Shown: positions 1 through 9,651, counted from the stretch's first letter. The stretch is DNA of 64,000 bases from Methylophaga muralis (GCF_001720165.1 NZ_MCRI01000012.1:1-64000), one strand, 5' to 3'. Program-made: numbers and translations. Notes: generated by a model not told the origin, from the sequence alone.

Positions 1-2
1 GG

Positions 3-1529
3 TTGTTAAATATTAAGATGGCAGGGATGTTTATCCTGGCGCTCACCATTGCGATTATTGCATATTGGGCTGGTTTAGCAGAAGCGGTTAATCGTTGGAG
101 TAATCAAGAAGAATATAGCCATGGTTTTTTAATACCATTGGTGACAATTTTTATCTTGTGGGAAAAACGACATTTAATTAACGCGACAAAAGGGCCGCCA
201 ATGTGGACCGGTGTGCTTGTCAGTGTTATTGCGGTCATCATTTTTATTGTCGGTGAAATTAGCGCTTTATATCTGCTTATCCAATACTCATTTGTTTTGA
301 TGTTGCTTGGTTTATCAATGATATATGTTGGTCGAGCAACAAAATATACTCTAGCCCCAATACTGTTATTGCTGTTTGCCATTCCGTTACCCTATGTTGT
401 TGAAGTTGTTCTTACAGCGAAACTCCAATTGTTTTCTTCTTGGTTGGGAGTTCAGGTTATTCGGTTGTTCCAAATCCCGGTATTTCTAGAAGGAAATATT
501 ATTGATTTGGGTGTTTACCAGCTTCAGGTAGTAGAAGCCTGTAGTGGTTTACGTTATTTGTTCCCATTAATGAGTCTTGGCTTTATCGCTGCATATTTTT
601 ACCAGGCAGCATTTTGGAAACGCGCCACAGTCTTTTTGATGACTATCCCCATCACCATCTTCATGAACAGCTTCCGTATCGGCGTTATAGGTGTGATGGT
701 CGACAATTGGGGCATCTCGATGGCGGAGGGTTTTCTGCACGACTTCGAGGGCTGGATAATTTTCATGGCCTGTGCTGCCATGCTTTTTTTGTTAGTCGTA
801 TTACTGGAAAAAATTGCTCCAAGTCGTAAGTCATTATCACAATTATTCGGCGTGGTAGATCATGCTTCTGCTAACAATATGTTTAGAGATTCTAATAAAT
901 CCTATACGTATGGTCCGTTTTTTGTTTTCATCATAATTCTTTTGATTGCGTTAATTTCAACTAAGTTTGTCGATAGTCGTGTCGAGGAAGCCCCTCCTCA
1001 TGAAGATCTAATCAGTTTTCCGCTGCAATTTCCTGATTGGATCGGTCAGCATGACAAGCTTGATGATCGGGTTGTCGATAAACTGGGTATGACAGATTAT
1101 CTATTTGCTAACTACACTAGTATCGATCGCAATATTGTTAACGTTTATGTGGCGTATTATGAATCACAACGTAAAGGCCAATCACCACATTCACCGCGGG
1201 TATGTATACCAGGTGGGGGATGGGAAATTTCTGAGTTCAACCGTACACAAGTTGATGGTCAGCCAATTAACCGAGTGATAATCAAAAATGGTGATCAGGA
1301 ACAGTTAGTGTATTACTGGTTCCAAGGTCGTGGCAGACAGATTGCCAATGAATACACCAATAAGTGGTATCTATTTAAAGATGCGTTATTGGAAAACAGA
1401 ACGGATGGTGCTTTGGTTCGTTATGTAACGCCTATTATACCGGGAGAAAGCCATCAAAACGCTGATGCTAGAATCCAGTCATTAATGCAACATACATCAC
1501 CAGAATTAAACCGTTACATCCCAGAATAG
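3..1529 (+). CDS. Exosortase with fused C-terminal EpsI domain (XrtD-like), possibly 5'-truncated
   Basis: Integral membrane transpeptidase-like enzyme expected to cleave and anchor proteins carrying a C-terminal sorting signal, usually linked to exopolysaccharide production. The first ~280 residues hold about eight hydrophobic helices and the exosortase triad: Cys180 in EACSGLRYL, Arg225 in NSFRIG and His246 in HDFEGW. After another membrane helix near residue 305, residues ~335-500 resemble the periplasmic EpsI domain (VPGGGWEI-like CIPGGGWEI motif, YYWFQGRG). Such fusions are typical of the VPLPA-CTERM (XrtD) class, but I cannot confirm the subclass. The reading frame is open to the window edge; ATG at 18 is an alternative start and the gene may begin upstream of the window. 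Confidence 0.85.
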   Translation: MLNIKMAGMFILALTIAIIAYWAGLAEAVNRWSNQEEYSHGFLIPLVTIFILWEKRHLINATKGPPMWTGVLVSVIAVIIFIVGEISALYLLIQYSFVLMLLGLSMIYVGRATKYTLAPILLLLFAIPLPYVVEVVLTAKLQLFSSWLGVQVIRLFQIPVFLEGNIIDLGVYQLQVVEACSGLRYLFPLMSLGFIAAYFYQAAFWKRATVFLMTIPITIFMNSFRIGVIGVMVDNWGISMAEGFLHDFEGWIIFMACAAMLFLLVVLLEKIAPSRKSLSQLFGVVDHASANNMFRDSNKSYTYGPFFVFIIILLIALISTKFVDSRVEEAPPHEDLISFPLQFPDWIGQHDKLDDRVVDKLGMTDYLFANYTSIDRNIVNVYVAYYESQRKGQSPHSPRVCIPGGGWEISEFNRTQVDGQPINRVIIKNGDQEQLVYYWFQGRGRQIANEYTNKWYLFKDALLENRTDGALVRYVTPIIPGESHQNADARIQSLMQHTSPELNRYIPE

Positions 1530-1543
1530 TCAGGAATATGGAT

Positions 1544-3922
1544 ATGAAAAACTTTAAACGTACAGTATTGGCTGCAGTTGTAGTCGCAATGATTTCGGGG
1601 TGTGGTTCAGCCGAGGACTCATCAGCACGTTTCATTGAAAGTGGTAAAGATCTGATGGAGCAGGGCGAGTTTGACAAAGCTCGGTTGGAATTCAGAAATG
1701 CCCTACAAATTAATCCATTAGAAGCTGAAGGTTATTACCAGTTGGCATTAATCGATGAAAAAGGCCAAAAATGGAAAGGCATGTACTCCAACCTGGTAAC
1801 AGTTGAGTCTTTAAATCCGAACCATGTTCCAGCAATTATCAAACTTGGTCAGTTGCACGTGGTTTCCGGTCAGTTAGATGAAGCCATGAAAAGAGCTGAA
1901 AAAGCTTTGTCTTTGGAACCAGAAAATACCGATGCCATTTTGTTGAAAGCGACCACGCTTATCAAGCAGGAAAATTTTGGCATGGCTGAATCAGAGATCA
2001 ATCGTGTCCTTGCTATTGATCCAAAGCATATGGAAGCACTGACGGCTAGAGTCATGTTGTTTAAAAATAGTGGTCAGACTCGTAAAGCTCTCGATGCTGC
2101 AGATGAAGCTTTAGCAATTCATCCGGATGCCATGCCATTAAAAATGATTAAGCTCAGTGTTTATCAGGAGCTCAACGATTACGCAGCTATGGAATCGCTA
2201 TATCGCGAATTATTGCCAGAATACCCAAATGAGAGTTGGGTTGCCGTCTCTTTGGCTAAATTACTTAACGATTCAATGAATCGCTATGACGATTCCAAAA
2301 AGGTACTTGAGGATTATGTTGCCAATAATCCAGATGATGCAGAAACCATCATGTTATTAGTTGCCTTGATTAATAGCCGTGACCCAGACTTAGCGATGAC
2401 TAAACTGGATGAGTTTATTGCGGCTAAACCAGACAATCAGGAATTACGTTTTGCCAAAATTGAAATGCTCAGCATTCAAGGTAAGCAAGATCTGATGATT
2501 TCTGAGCTGGAAGCAATTATTGCCTCTGAGCCAACCAGCGAAATAGGTTTGCGTGCCAGAGCAAGTATTGCTGGAATTAAAGCTCAGGAAGGCCAGTTCG
2601 AAGAAGCTGAAACTATGGTAAATGATATTTTGGCTGTCTCTTCTGAGCATGAACAAGCATTATTATTAAAAGCTAAGTTGCAATTGAGAAACGAACAAAT
2701 AGATCCAGCTATCAGCAATTTAAGGGTTTTGATCCGAAATAATGCTGAGCTTGATGAAGCAATGGTGTTATTAGCTCAAGCTTATGCATTAACTGGCTCT
2801 TCTGAGTTGGCTGAAAATAGTTTCCGTCAGGCATTATCGGTTAACCCGACAAATGCACAGGCCGCATTATCTGTTGCTAGCGTATTAATGCGAGGCAATG
2901 ATTTAGACCGTACCGAACAGGTTTTAGTCAGAGCATTAGATGGTAATGCCGGCAACGAGAACCTATTACAGGCGTTGGCCCAAATTCGGATTCTAAAACG
3001 TGACTGGGCTGGAACTCAGCAAGCGCTGGATGGTTTAGCGGATAGCTCTGCATTAACTCATTTGTTGACCGCCCAAATGTATCAAGGTTTGAATGATAAT
3101 ACTTTAGCCATTGCTGAATATGAGGCTGCACTGAAGATAGATCCAAATCTCACTAGAGCATTGCAACAAATGATGGCTATTTATTATCAACAAGATCAGA
3201 AAGAAGAAATTGTAACTTTTCTGAATGATCATATTGCCCAGTACCCTGAGTTGACCAATGGTTATCTGGTGTTGGCAGACTTTTATCGTACGGAAGATAA
3301 TTTACCAGAAGCCATTGCCACCATTGATCGTGCTTTGGCAAATGATGATGAATGGACAGCGGGATACAGTTTGAAAGCTAACCTGCATTATCTGAATAGT
3401 GAACCGGATGCAGCAATCGCAGCTTTTGAAGAAGGGCTGGCAAAAACACCTGAAGACAATCAGTTAGCTATGCAGTTAGCCTCTACCCATGAGTCCAAAA
3501 AAGAGTTTGAACAAGCACGTCGGTTATATGAAGAAGTTATTGCACGTGATCCTTCAATAGATGTTGCTGCAAACAATCTTTCCAGCTTGCTCTCCGATCA
3601 GTTTGAATCACCAGAGAATTTGCAACGAGCGCTGGTATTATCAAGCCGTTTTCGTGATTCTGAACAGCCTTATTTTGCCGACACATTTGGTTGGGTGAAT
3701 TACAAACTGGGTAATTATGAAGATGCCAGACCCGCTTTAGAAAGAGCGGCCTCAAGCAATGATGCTATAGCATTATTCCATTATCATCTGGGACGTTTAT
3801 ACGTCGCGTTAAAAATGCCTGCAGAAGCTCGCCAGTCATTTGAACGTGCCGAGCAAATGGCCAATGAAGAAAATGATGCAGAATTGGCTGGCAAAATTGG
3901 AGAACAGTTAAGCCAGCTTTAA
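1544..3922 (+). CDS. prsT: TPR-repeat lipoprotein of the exosortase (PEP-CTERM) system
   Basis: Large periplasmic lipoprotein of tandem tetratricopeptide repeats, the type found next to exosortases and exopolysaccharide genes, where it is thought to scaffold assembly or export. The N-terminus is a lipoprotein signal with lipobox ISGC (Cys20 counted from the ATG at 1544), and nearly all of the remaining ~770 residues are TPR units with A-x-x-x-x-A-L-x-x-x-P spacing. The ATG at 1544 lies 8 bases after AGGA (1532-1535); the ATG at 1538 is too close to it, so 1544 is preferred. It follows the exosortase by 14 bp and is probably co-transcribed. The PrsT name is a family assignment from context, not from an alignment. 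Confidence 0.8.
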   Translation: MKNFKRTVLAAVVVAMISGCGSAEDSSARFIESGKDLMEQGEFDKARLEFRNALQINPLEAEGYYQLALIDEKGQKWKGMYSNLVTVESLNPNHVPAIIKLGQLHVVSGQLDEAMKRAEKALSLEPENTDAILLKATTLIKQENFGMAESEINRVLAIDPKHMEALTARVMLFKNSGQTRKALDAADEALAIHPDAMPLKMIKLSVYQELNDYAAMESLYRELLPEYPNESWVAVSLAKLLNDSMNRYDDSKKVLEDYVANNPDDAETIMLLVALINSRDPDLAMTKLDEFIAAKPDNQELRFAKIEMLSIQGKQDLMISELEAIIASEPTSEIGLRARASIAGIKAQEGQFEEAETMVNDILAVSSEHEQALLLKAKLQLRNEQIDPAISNLRVLIRNNAELDEAMVLLAQAYALTGSSELAENSFRQALSVNPTNAQAALSVASVLMRGNDLDRTEQVLVRALDGNAGNENLLQALAQIRILKRDWAGTQQALDGLADSSALTHLLTAQMYQGLNDNTLAIAEYEAALKIDPNLTRALQQMMAIYYQQDQKEEIVTFLNDHIAQYPELTNGYLVLADFYRTEDNLPEAIATIDRALANDDEWTAGYSLKANLHYLNSEPDAAIAAFEEGLAKTPEDNQLAMQLASTHESKKEFEQARRLYEEVIARDPSIDVAANNLSSLLSDQFESPENLQRALVLSSRFRDSEQPYFADTFGWVNYKLGNYEDARPALERAASSNDAIALFHYHLGRLYVALKMPAEARQSFERAEQMANEENDAELAGKIGEQLSQL

Positions 3923-3943
3923 GATTTAATTGACCAAACTGAA

Positions 3944-3977
3944 AGCCTTGCAGGTTCATCCTGCAAGGCTTTTTTTT
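3944..3977 (+). terminator. Rho-independent terminator after the TPR lipoprotein gene
   Basis: Perfect 11-bp inverted repeat (AGCCTTGCAGG with CCTGCAAGGCT) around a 5-base loop, followed by a run of seven T. It sits between the TPR gene and the convergent cytochrome b561 gene. Confidence 0.9.
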
Positions 3978-3989
3978 GTGGTTTTAGTA

Positions 3990-4517
3990 TTAACCAATCA
4001 TGCGTTTTAATACAGTATCTTTCTGGATAAAGTGATGATACAAAGCCCCTGCAATATGGGCGATCACCAGAAATATCAGTAGAAATGCAAAAGGAGAGTG
4101 CCATTCACCGAGAGCAAGAGCCCAAGGAACTTCATCAGCAGGTTGGCCAATAAGTTCATAGCCGAACACTTTTACTGGATAACCTTTACCGTGAATATAC
4201 AATGCTCCCAGAAACGGCATGATAAGCATAGAGAAATACATTAACCGATGAGCGATTTTAGCAATCACGCCGTCAAATCCCGGATTAATTGGTCGTTGCG
4301 GTTTTTGTTTCAACGCCCATAGTAATCGTACAACAGCCAGAATAAGGATTACGGCACCGATAGAAACATGCCAGGGTCCGAATGTGTCACCCAACCAATG
4401 TTCTCCCTCATTAATACGATCGGCGAATTTAAAAAACTGCTGCAGCACTAATACTGCCATAACCCAATGAAAAAACCGCGTGATAGAACCATAGCGTTCG
4501 CTGTTGTCATTAATCAT
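3990..4517 (-). CDS. Cytochrome b561 family protein
   Basis: Four-helix di-heme membrane protein of the bacterial cytochrome b561/YodB type, which moves electrons between quinol and an acceptor such as superoxide. The 175-residue length fits the family. Heme-ligand candidates sit in the expected helices: FFHW near residue 17, WHVSIG near 50, the HRLMYF helix, and AHIAGALYHHF near the C-terminus. A good ribosome site (AAGGAGAG) precedes the ATG at 4517. It is a single-gene unit convergent with the TPR gene. The physiological partner is not shown by the sequence. Confidence 0.85.
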   Translation of the reverse strand: MINDNSERYGSITRFFHWVMAVLVLQQFFKFADRINEGEHWLGDTFGPWHVSIGAVILILAVVRLLWALKQKPQRPINPGFDGVIAKIAHRLMYFSMLIMPFLGALYIHGKGYPVKVFGYELIGQPADEVPWALALGEWHSPFAFLLIFLVIAHIAGALYHHFIQKDTVLKRMIG

Positions 4518-4655
4518 TTCACTCTCCTTTGTGTGCCCAGAATATTCTTATATGAACGAGAACCTTATCTCGTATTTTAAGTATATAAATACCAACTTTA
4601 AGTGTTTATTAAGAGAATGTGATTGAGGTGATCTTCCTTGTCAATTACGAGATGT

Positions 4656-5606
4656 CTAAACGTCACGAAAATGCGCATGAATTTTTTCAAGTCTGGCATA
4701 AACATGGTCAATAAATGCCTGGGCAACGCGAGATGGATATTTACCCATTGGATGAACCAGACACCAGGTACGACGAATAGGAAAATCTTGTATTGATAGG
4801 GTTTTCAATTTACCGGTTTGTAATTCAGCCAATACCGTTAATTTCGGCAAAACAGCGACGCCAAGGCCTGCCATCACAGCATGTTTGATACCTTCATTTG
4901 AGCCAAATTCCATAACCGGATTGAGCTGTAGTCGGTGTTGCTGACAGTGTTGCTCTAAGGCAAATCGTGTACCGGAACCGTTCTCTCTTATTAGCATCGG
5001 TTCAGCAAAAAAAAGTTTTTCGGAAATCATCTCCCGACTATTTAAAGCATGGTGAATGTTTAAAACTGGAATTAACTCATTGTCTAAAAACGGCAATGTG
5101 CTTAACGACCGCCCCTCCGGTACCATGGCCATTATCACCAAATCATCCACATTCAGTTTTAATCGATCCAATGCCTGGGCCCGATTGACCACCTCAATCT
5201 GCACATTAACCGCTGGAAACTCTTCGAGAAAACTGCTCAATAAAAAGGGCAATACCGACTGAGCAGAAGTAACAACACAGAGCTTTAAATCACCCGAAAG
5301 CGCTTCGCGCAACAAATTCAATTCGGTTTGTAACTCACTCATCTGCCCGAATAGCCTTTCGATAAAACTTGCCACTCGTTCACCGGCTTCAGTGCAATAC
5401 AGTTGGCGGCCTATATATTCGAATAATGGTTGCTCAAGAGCATTTTCCAAATGACGCATTTGGGAGCTCACCGCAGGTTGCGTCAGGCCAAGGTGTTCCG
5501 CGGCTTTGCGGTAACCTTTGTATTGATAGACCGCTTGAAATACCTGCATTTGTCTGAAAGACAGCCGGGATAATAATTGTTGAAGCTGAGCGCCATGATC
5601 TTGCAC
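4656..5606 (-). CDS. LysR-type regulator divergent from pyruvate carboxylase genes (PycR-like)
   Basis: LysR-family transcription factor of 316 residues. Residues ~17-75 are the winged helix-turn-helix (RQMQVFQAVYQYKG, AAEHLGLTQPAVSSQM) and the rest is the periplasmic-binding-like effector domain. It is divergent from pycA with 110 bp between them, the arrangement known in Pseudomonas for PycR and pyruvate carboxylase, so control of pycAB is likely. The assigned start is a GTG at 5606 with no clear ribosome site; the next in-frame ATG (RQM) would cut into the DNA-binding domain. The effector is unknown. Confidence 0.85.
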   Translation of the reverse strand: MQDHGAQLQQLLSRLSFRQMQVFQAVYQYKGYRKAAEHLGLTQPAVSSQMRHLENALEQPLFEYIGRQLYCTEAGERVASFIERLFGQMSELQTELNLLREALSGDLKLCVVTSAQSVLPFLLSSFLEEFPAVNVQIEVVNRAQALDRLKLNVDDLVIMAMVPEGRSLSTLPFLDNELIPVLNIHHALNSREMISEKLFFAEPMLIRENGSGTRFALEQHCQQHRLQLNPVMEFGSNEGIKHAVMAGLGVAVLPKLTVLAELQTGKLKTLSIQDFPIRRTWCLVHPMGKYPSRVAQAFIDHVYARLEKIHAHFRDV

Positions 5607-5619
5607 CTATTGGGGGATT

Positions 5620-5637
5620 GATAAGTTTTAACTTATC
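5620..5637. promoter_or_regulatory. Palindrome in the LysR-pycA divergent region, probable regulator site
   Basis: GATAAGT-TTTA-ACTTATC is a perfect 7-bp inverted repeat with a 4-base spacer, lying 14 bp before the LysR start and 80 bp before pycA. LysR proteins bind such interrupted dyads between divergent genes, although the spacing is not the textbook T-N11-A. Binding by the neighbouring LysR protein is inferred. Confidence 0.55.
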
Positions 5638-5716
5638 GATGAATTATATTTAATTGATTTTTGTTTATCAGTATTTTGTTTTACGCTTTGCCCACAAATT
5701 TGGCCGAGGCTGAGCT

Positions 5717-7132
5717 ATGTTAAAAAAAATCCTGATCGCTAATCGTGGTGAGATTGCTGTACGAATTGTCCGAGCTTGCTCGGAAATGGGTATTCGTTCA
5801 GTGGCTATTTATACCGAACCGGATCGCTATGCCTTGCATGTTAAGCGTGCCGATGAATCCTATTCCCTGGGTGAAAACCCGCTTGAAGGTTACCTAGACC
5901 CAGTTCGTCTGGTGAATTTGGCGGTAGAAACAGGCTGTGATGCCATTCATCCCGGTTATGGTTTCCTCTCTGAAAATGCCAAGTTCGCCCGTCTTTGCGA
6001 ACAAAACGGCATTATCTTTATTGGCCCTAAAGCCTCTGTCATTGAAAAAATGGGTGATAAAACCGCTGCTCGCGATAGTATGCGAAAAGCTGGTGTTCCC
6101 ATTACCCCTGGCTCAGACGGTAACCTCGAAAACATTGAAGAAGCATTAACGGTTGCCGAAGAGATTGGTTACCCCATCATGATCAAAGCCACTTCCGGTG
6201 GCGGCGGTCGAGGCATTCGCCGTTGTGATACGCCTGCTGAACTCAAACAACAATTTCCCCGGGTTATTTCCGAAGCGACCAAAGCCTTTGGCTCCGCTGA
6301 AGTGTTTATGGAAAAATGTATCGTTAACCCACGGCATATCGAAGTGCAGGTATTGGCTGACAGTCATGGCAATGTGGTGCATCTATACGAACGTGATTGT
6401 TCCATTCAACGGCGTAACCAGAAGTTGATTGAAATCGCCCCAAGCCCACAACTCACCCCGGAACAGCGAAACTATATCGGTGGGCTGGCAGTAAAAGCGA
6501 CTGAAGCGGTGGGTTATGAAAATGCCGGAACCGTTGAATTCCTGCTGACCGGCAATCAGGTGTATTTCATGGAAATGAATACCCGAATTCAGGTTGAACA
6601 CACCATTACCGAACAGATCACCGGTATTGATATCGTTCGCGAACAATTACGCATCGCGGCCGGTGAAACCTTAAGATACCGTCAGGAAGATATTCATTAC
6701 CGTGGGTTTGCTTTGCAGTTCCGGATTAATGCCGAAGATCCGAAAAATGATTTCCTGCCCAGCTTTGGTCGAATCACCCATTACTATGCACCGGGTGGCC
6801 CAGGTGTTCGAGTCGATACCGCGATTTATACCGGTTATGAAATTCCGCCTTATTTTGACTCAATGTGTTTGAAGCTGGTGGTCTGGGCTTTGGATTGGGA
6901 AGATGCGGTCGATCGTGGCCGTCGTGCTCTGGATGATATGCGGTTACATGGCATTAAAACTACGGCCAGCTATTACCAACAAATCCTCAAACATCCTGAT
7001 TTCAGAGCAGGAAAATTTGATACCAGCTTTGTTGCTGCCCATCCCGAATTACTGACCTATTCAGATAAACGTCATCCCACCGCATTGGCACTGGTATTGG
7101 CTACCGCCATCGCCGCGCATGCAGGCTGGTAA
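5717..7132 (+). CDS. pycA: Pyruvate carboxylase subunit A (biotin carboxylase)
   Basis: ATP-dependent carboxylation of the biotin carried by subunit B, the first half-reaction of oxaloacetate formation from pyruvate. The 471 residues show the biotin carboxylase N-domain (KKILIANRGEIAVRI at the start), the ATP-grasp region with the glycine-rich loop KATSGGGGRGIR near residue 160, the catalytic FMEMNTRIQVEHTITE segment near residue 280, and the C-domain. Followed 22 bp later by pycB, which identifies it as a carboxylase of the two-subunit pyruvate carboxylase rather than acetyl-CoA carboxylase AccC. In a methylotroph this is an anaplerotic reaction. Start ATG 5717. Confidence 0.9.
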   Translation: MLKKILIANRGEIAVRIVRACSEMGIRSVAIYTEPDRYALHVKRADESYSLGENPLEGYLDPVRLVNLAVETGCDAIHPGYGFLSENAKFARLCEQNGIIFIGPKASVIEKMGDKTAARDSMRKAGVPITPGSDGNLENIEEALTVAEEIGYPIMIKATSGGGGRGIRRCDTPAELKQQFPRVISEATKAFGSAEVFMEKCIVNPRHIEVQVLADSHGNVVHLYERDCSIQRRNQKLIEIAPSPQLTPEQRNYIGGLAVKATEAVGYENAGTVEFLLTGNQVYFMEMNTRIQVEHTITEQITGIDIVREQLRIAAGETLRYRQEDIHYRGFALQFRINAEDPKNDFLPSFGRITHYYAPGGPGVRVDTAIYTGYEIPPYFDSMCLKLVVWALDWEDAVDRGRRALDDMRLHGIKTTASYYQQILKHPDFRAGKFDTSFVAAHPELLTYSDKRHPTALALVLATAIAAHAGW

Positions 7133-7154
7133 ACAAGTTAGCCGGAGAATTGTA

Positions 7155-8945
7155 ATGAAACAAATTCAAGTTACTGATGTGACGCTGCGTGATGCACATC
7201 AATCATTGATTGCCACCCGTATGCGTACTGATGACATGTTGCCGATCTGTGAAAAGCTGGATCGAGTTGGTTACTGGTCATTGGAAGTGTGGGGCGGGGC
7301 GACATTTGATGCCTGCGTACGTTATCTGAAAGAAGATCCCTGGCAGCGCCTGCGGTTATTGCGCGGTATGTTACCTAACACGCGTCTGCAAATGCTGTTA
7401 CGTGGACAAAACCTGTTGGGTTATCGGCATTATGCCGATGATGTGGTACAGGCGTTTGTTGCCAAAGCCGCTGAAAATGGTATTGATGTGTTCCGGGTGT
7501 TTGATGCATTAAATGATATGCGAAATTTGGAAACCGCTTTAAAAGCGGTGAAAGATGCTGGTAAACATGCACAGGGCACCATCAGCTACACCACCAGCCC
7601 AGTACATACGCCTGAGTTATTTGTCGAACAGGCCAAAACCCTTCGTGATATGGGCGCCGACTCCATTGCAATCAAAGATATGGCAGGTCTCTTGGCACCG
7701 TATCCTACCTATGAGTTGGTCAAAGCGATTAAATCAGCTGTGGATTTGCCATTGGTGATTCATAGTCATTCCACTTCAGGTTTGGCACCGCTGTGTCAGT
7801 TAAAAGCCATTGAAGCGGGTGTTGACCGGATTGATACCGCGATATCAGCGTTTGCTGGCGGCACCAGTCATCCGGCCACTGAAAGTCAGGTCGCGGCGTT
7901 AAAAGGCACTGAATGGGATACCGGTCTGGATTTGAATTTACTGGGTGAAATTGCCGATTATTTCCGTGAAGTTCGTAAAAAATATCATCAGTTTGAAAGC
8001 GAATTCACCCGCGAAGATGTGTCAGTCCAAATCAATCAGGTGCCCGGTGGCATGATGTCTAATCTGGCCAATCAGCTTAAAGAGCAGAATGCCTTAGATC
8101 GTATTCGTGAAGTGTTTGCTGAGATCCCTCGAGTTCGTGAAGATTTGGGCTTTCCACCATTAGTCACGCCAACCTCACAAATCGTCGGTACTCAGGCGGT
8201 ATATAACGTATTGAGTGGTGAGCGTTATAAAACCATCACCAATGAAGTAAAACGTTATCTGTTGGGTGGTTACGGCCAGCCTCCGGCACCGATTAATGTT
8301 GAACTGCAACGTAAAGCTATTGGGAATGAAACGGTGATGGAATCTCGTCCAGCAGATTCTATTGCACCGGAAATGGAAAAATTGCGCGCCAAGATTGGTG
8401 ATTTGGCGACTTGCGAAGAAGATGTATTAACCTTTGCCATGTTCCCGGACATTGGTCGTGAATTTCTGCAACAACGTCTGGATGGCACTTTGCAACCAGA
8501 ACCGTTGATTCCAGAGAGCAAAGGCAAAGCTCCAGGCACCGTTTCGACTGAGTTTAAAGTCGATGTTCATGGTGAAACTTATGATGTTGCTATTACTGGT
8601 GTCGGTGATGTTGGCGGCGGTAAACGCAAAATGTACATATCTGTTGATGGTATGCCGGAAGAAGTTATATTCGAAACCATCAGCGAATTCGTTTCAGATG
8701 GTGCTCAACAAGGCCGTAAAAAAGCTAGCGATCCTGGTCATATCACCACACCTCTACCAGGCAATGTCGTTGAAGTGTTGGTCAACGTTGGCGATAAAGT
8801 AAATTCCGGTCAATCAACGATGATTATTGAAGCGATGAAAATGGAATCAGAGTTACTGGCCAATATTGCCGGTGAGGTCAAAGCGATTCATGTCACTAAA
8901 GGTGATCGGGTTACGCCGGGTGAAGTGTTAATTGAGATTGGTTAA
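7155..8945 (+). CDS. pycB: Pyruvate carboxylase subunit B (carboxyltransferase plus biotin carrier)
   Basis: Transfers carboxyl from biotin to pyruvate to give oxaloacetate. The 596-residue protein has an N-terminal HMGL-like TIM barrel (VTDVTLRDAHQSLIATRMR, metal-site and pyruvate region; AIKDMAGLLAP carries the catalytic Lys), a conserved carboxylase domain to about residue 460, and a C-terminal biotinyl domain with biotin-accepting Lys562 in EAMKMES. The ATG at 7155 follows GGAGA by six bases and begins exactly at the family's usual N-terminus; an in-frame upstream start at 7119 would overlap pycA and is not favoured. Closely related to oxaloacetate decarboxylase alpha, but no beta/gamma membrane subunits are nearby. 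Confidence 0.9.
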   Translation: MKQIQVTDVTLRDAHQSLIATRMRTDDMLPICEKLDRVGYWSLEVWGGATFDACVRYLKEDPWQRLRLLRGMLPNTRLQMLLRGQNLLGYRHYADDVVQAFVAKAAENGIDVFRVFDALNDMRNLETALKAVKDAGKHAQGTISYTTSPVHTPELFVEQAKTLRDMGADSIAIKDMAGLLAPYPTYELVKAIKSAVDLPLVIHSHSTSGLAPLCQLKAIEAGVDRIDTAISAFAGGTSHPATESQVAALKGTEWDTGLDLNLLGEIADYFREVRKKYHQFESEFTREDVSVQINQVPGGMMSNLANQLKEQNALDRIREVFAEIPRVREDLGFPPLVTPTSQIVGTQAVYNVLSGERYKTITNEVKRYLLGGYGQPPAPINVELQRKAIGNETVMESRPADSIAPEMEKLRAKIGDLATCEEDVLTFAMFPDIGREFLQQRLDGTLQPEPLIPESKGKAPGTVSTEFKVDVHGETYDVAITGVGDVGGGKRKMYISVDGMPEEVIFETISEFVSDGAQQGRKKASDPGHITTPLPGNVVEVLVNVGDKVNSGQSTMIIEAMKMESELLANIAGEVKAIHVTKGDRVTPGEVLIEIG

Positions 8946-8969
8946 AAGCTGTTGACTAGAAAACTTGAG

Positions 8970-8996
8970 AACCGGGGCATGTCCCCGGTTTTTTTT
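8970..8996 (+). terminator. Rho-independent terminator after pycB
   Basis: Inverted repeat AACCGGGG / CCCCGGTT with a 5-base loop and a run of eight T. It lies directly before the stop of the convergent XRE-cupin gene. Confidence 0.93.
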
Positions 8997-9651
8997 ATAA
9001 CTCAATGTCCGTCGTACTATCCAGACTGTCGTAATAAATTATTGCTAGATAACGAATCGGCATTTGCAGAATATTTTCTGGACGATGTGGTTGCTCGGCA
9101 TTAAAGGTCAAAGAATCTCCCGGTTCCAATACATAGAGCTCATCGCCAACGGTGTATTCCAATCGGCCTTCCAGCATGTAAATAAATTCAGTGCCGGGAT
9201 GTTCAAACGGTGCAAAGATTTCACCTTGTTCTTCCAAAGTGATTAAAAACGGTTCAAACAGCTTTTTCGGACCTTGATCATAGGCCAGCAGATGATAAGT
9301 GTGGCCGCATTTAGTGCCGCGTCTGACCACTTCCATACCTTCACCATGTTTGACATATTGAGCACCGCCTTTTGGCGTGTCGTAATCATGAAATAGTTTT
9401 GACAGTGTGACCCCTAGCGCATTGGCTAAATGTTCGAGCTTTTCCAGACTAGGGGAGGTTAAGCCGTTTTCAATTTTGCTCAACATGCCACGACTTAACG
9501 CAGCCCGTTCGGCGACTTCGGCAATGGTAAGTCCATTCTCTAAACGTAAGTGCCGCAATGTGTTGCCAAGATGCTTATCCAGCAATTTCGGCGCGGACTC
9601 CATTCCAGTTAATTCAGTTTTATCGTTCACATAGATTTCCTTGTTCGCCAC
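8995..9651 (-). CDS. XRE-family regulator with C-terminal cupin sensor domain
   Basis: 218-residue transcription factor. Residues ~28-85 are a lambda-repressor-like helix-turn-helix (LGNTLRHLRLENGLTIAEVAERAALSRGMLSKIENG split over this region), and residues ~135-205 are a small beta-barrel cupin (HPGTEFIYMLEGRLEY, LEPGDSLTFNAEQPHRP). Proteins of this design (as in PuuR-type regulators) bind small ligands in the cupin and usually control the adjacent catabolic operon. It is divergent from mgdA with 214 bp between, and that gap contains dyad repeats suited to its helix-turn-helix. Role as regulator of methylamine genes is inferred from position; the ligand could be methylamine, N-methylglutamate or gamma-glutamylmethylamide. 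Confidence 0.87.
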   Translation of the reverse strand: MANKEIYVNDKTELTGMESAPKLLDKHLGNTLRHLRLENGLTIAEVAERAALSRGMLSKIENGLTSPSLEKLEHLANALGVTLSKLFHDYDTPKGGAQYVKHGEGMEVVRRGTKCGHTYHLLAYDQGPKKLFEPFLITLEEQGEIFAPFEHPGTEFIYMLEGRLEYTVGDELYVLEPGDSLTFNAEQPHRPENILQMPIRYLAIIYYDSLDSTTDIEL

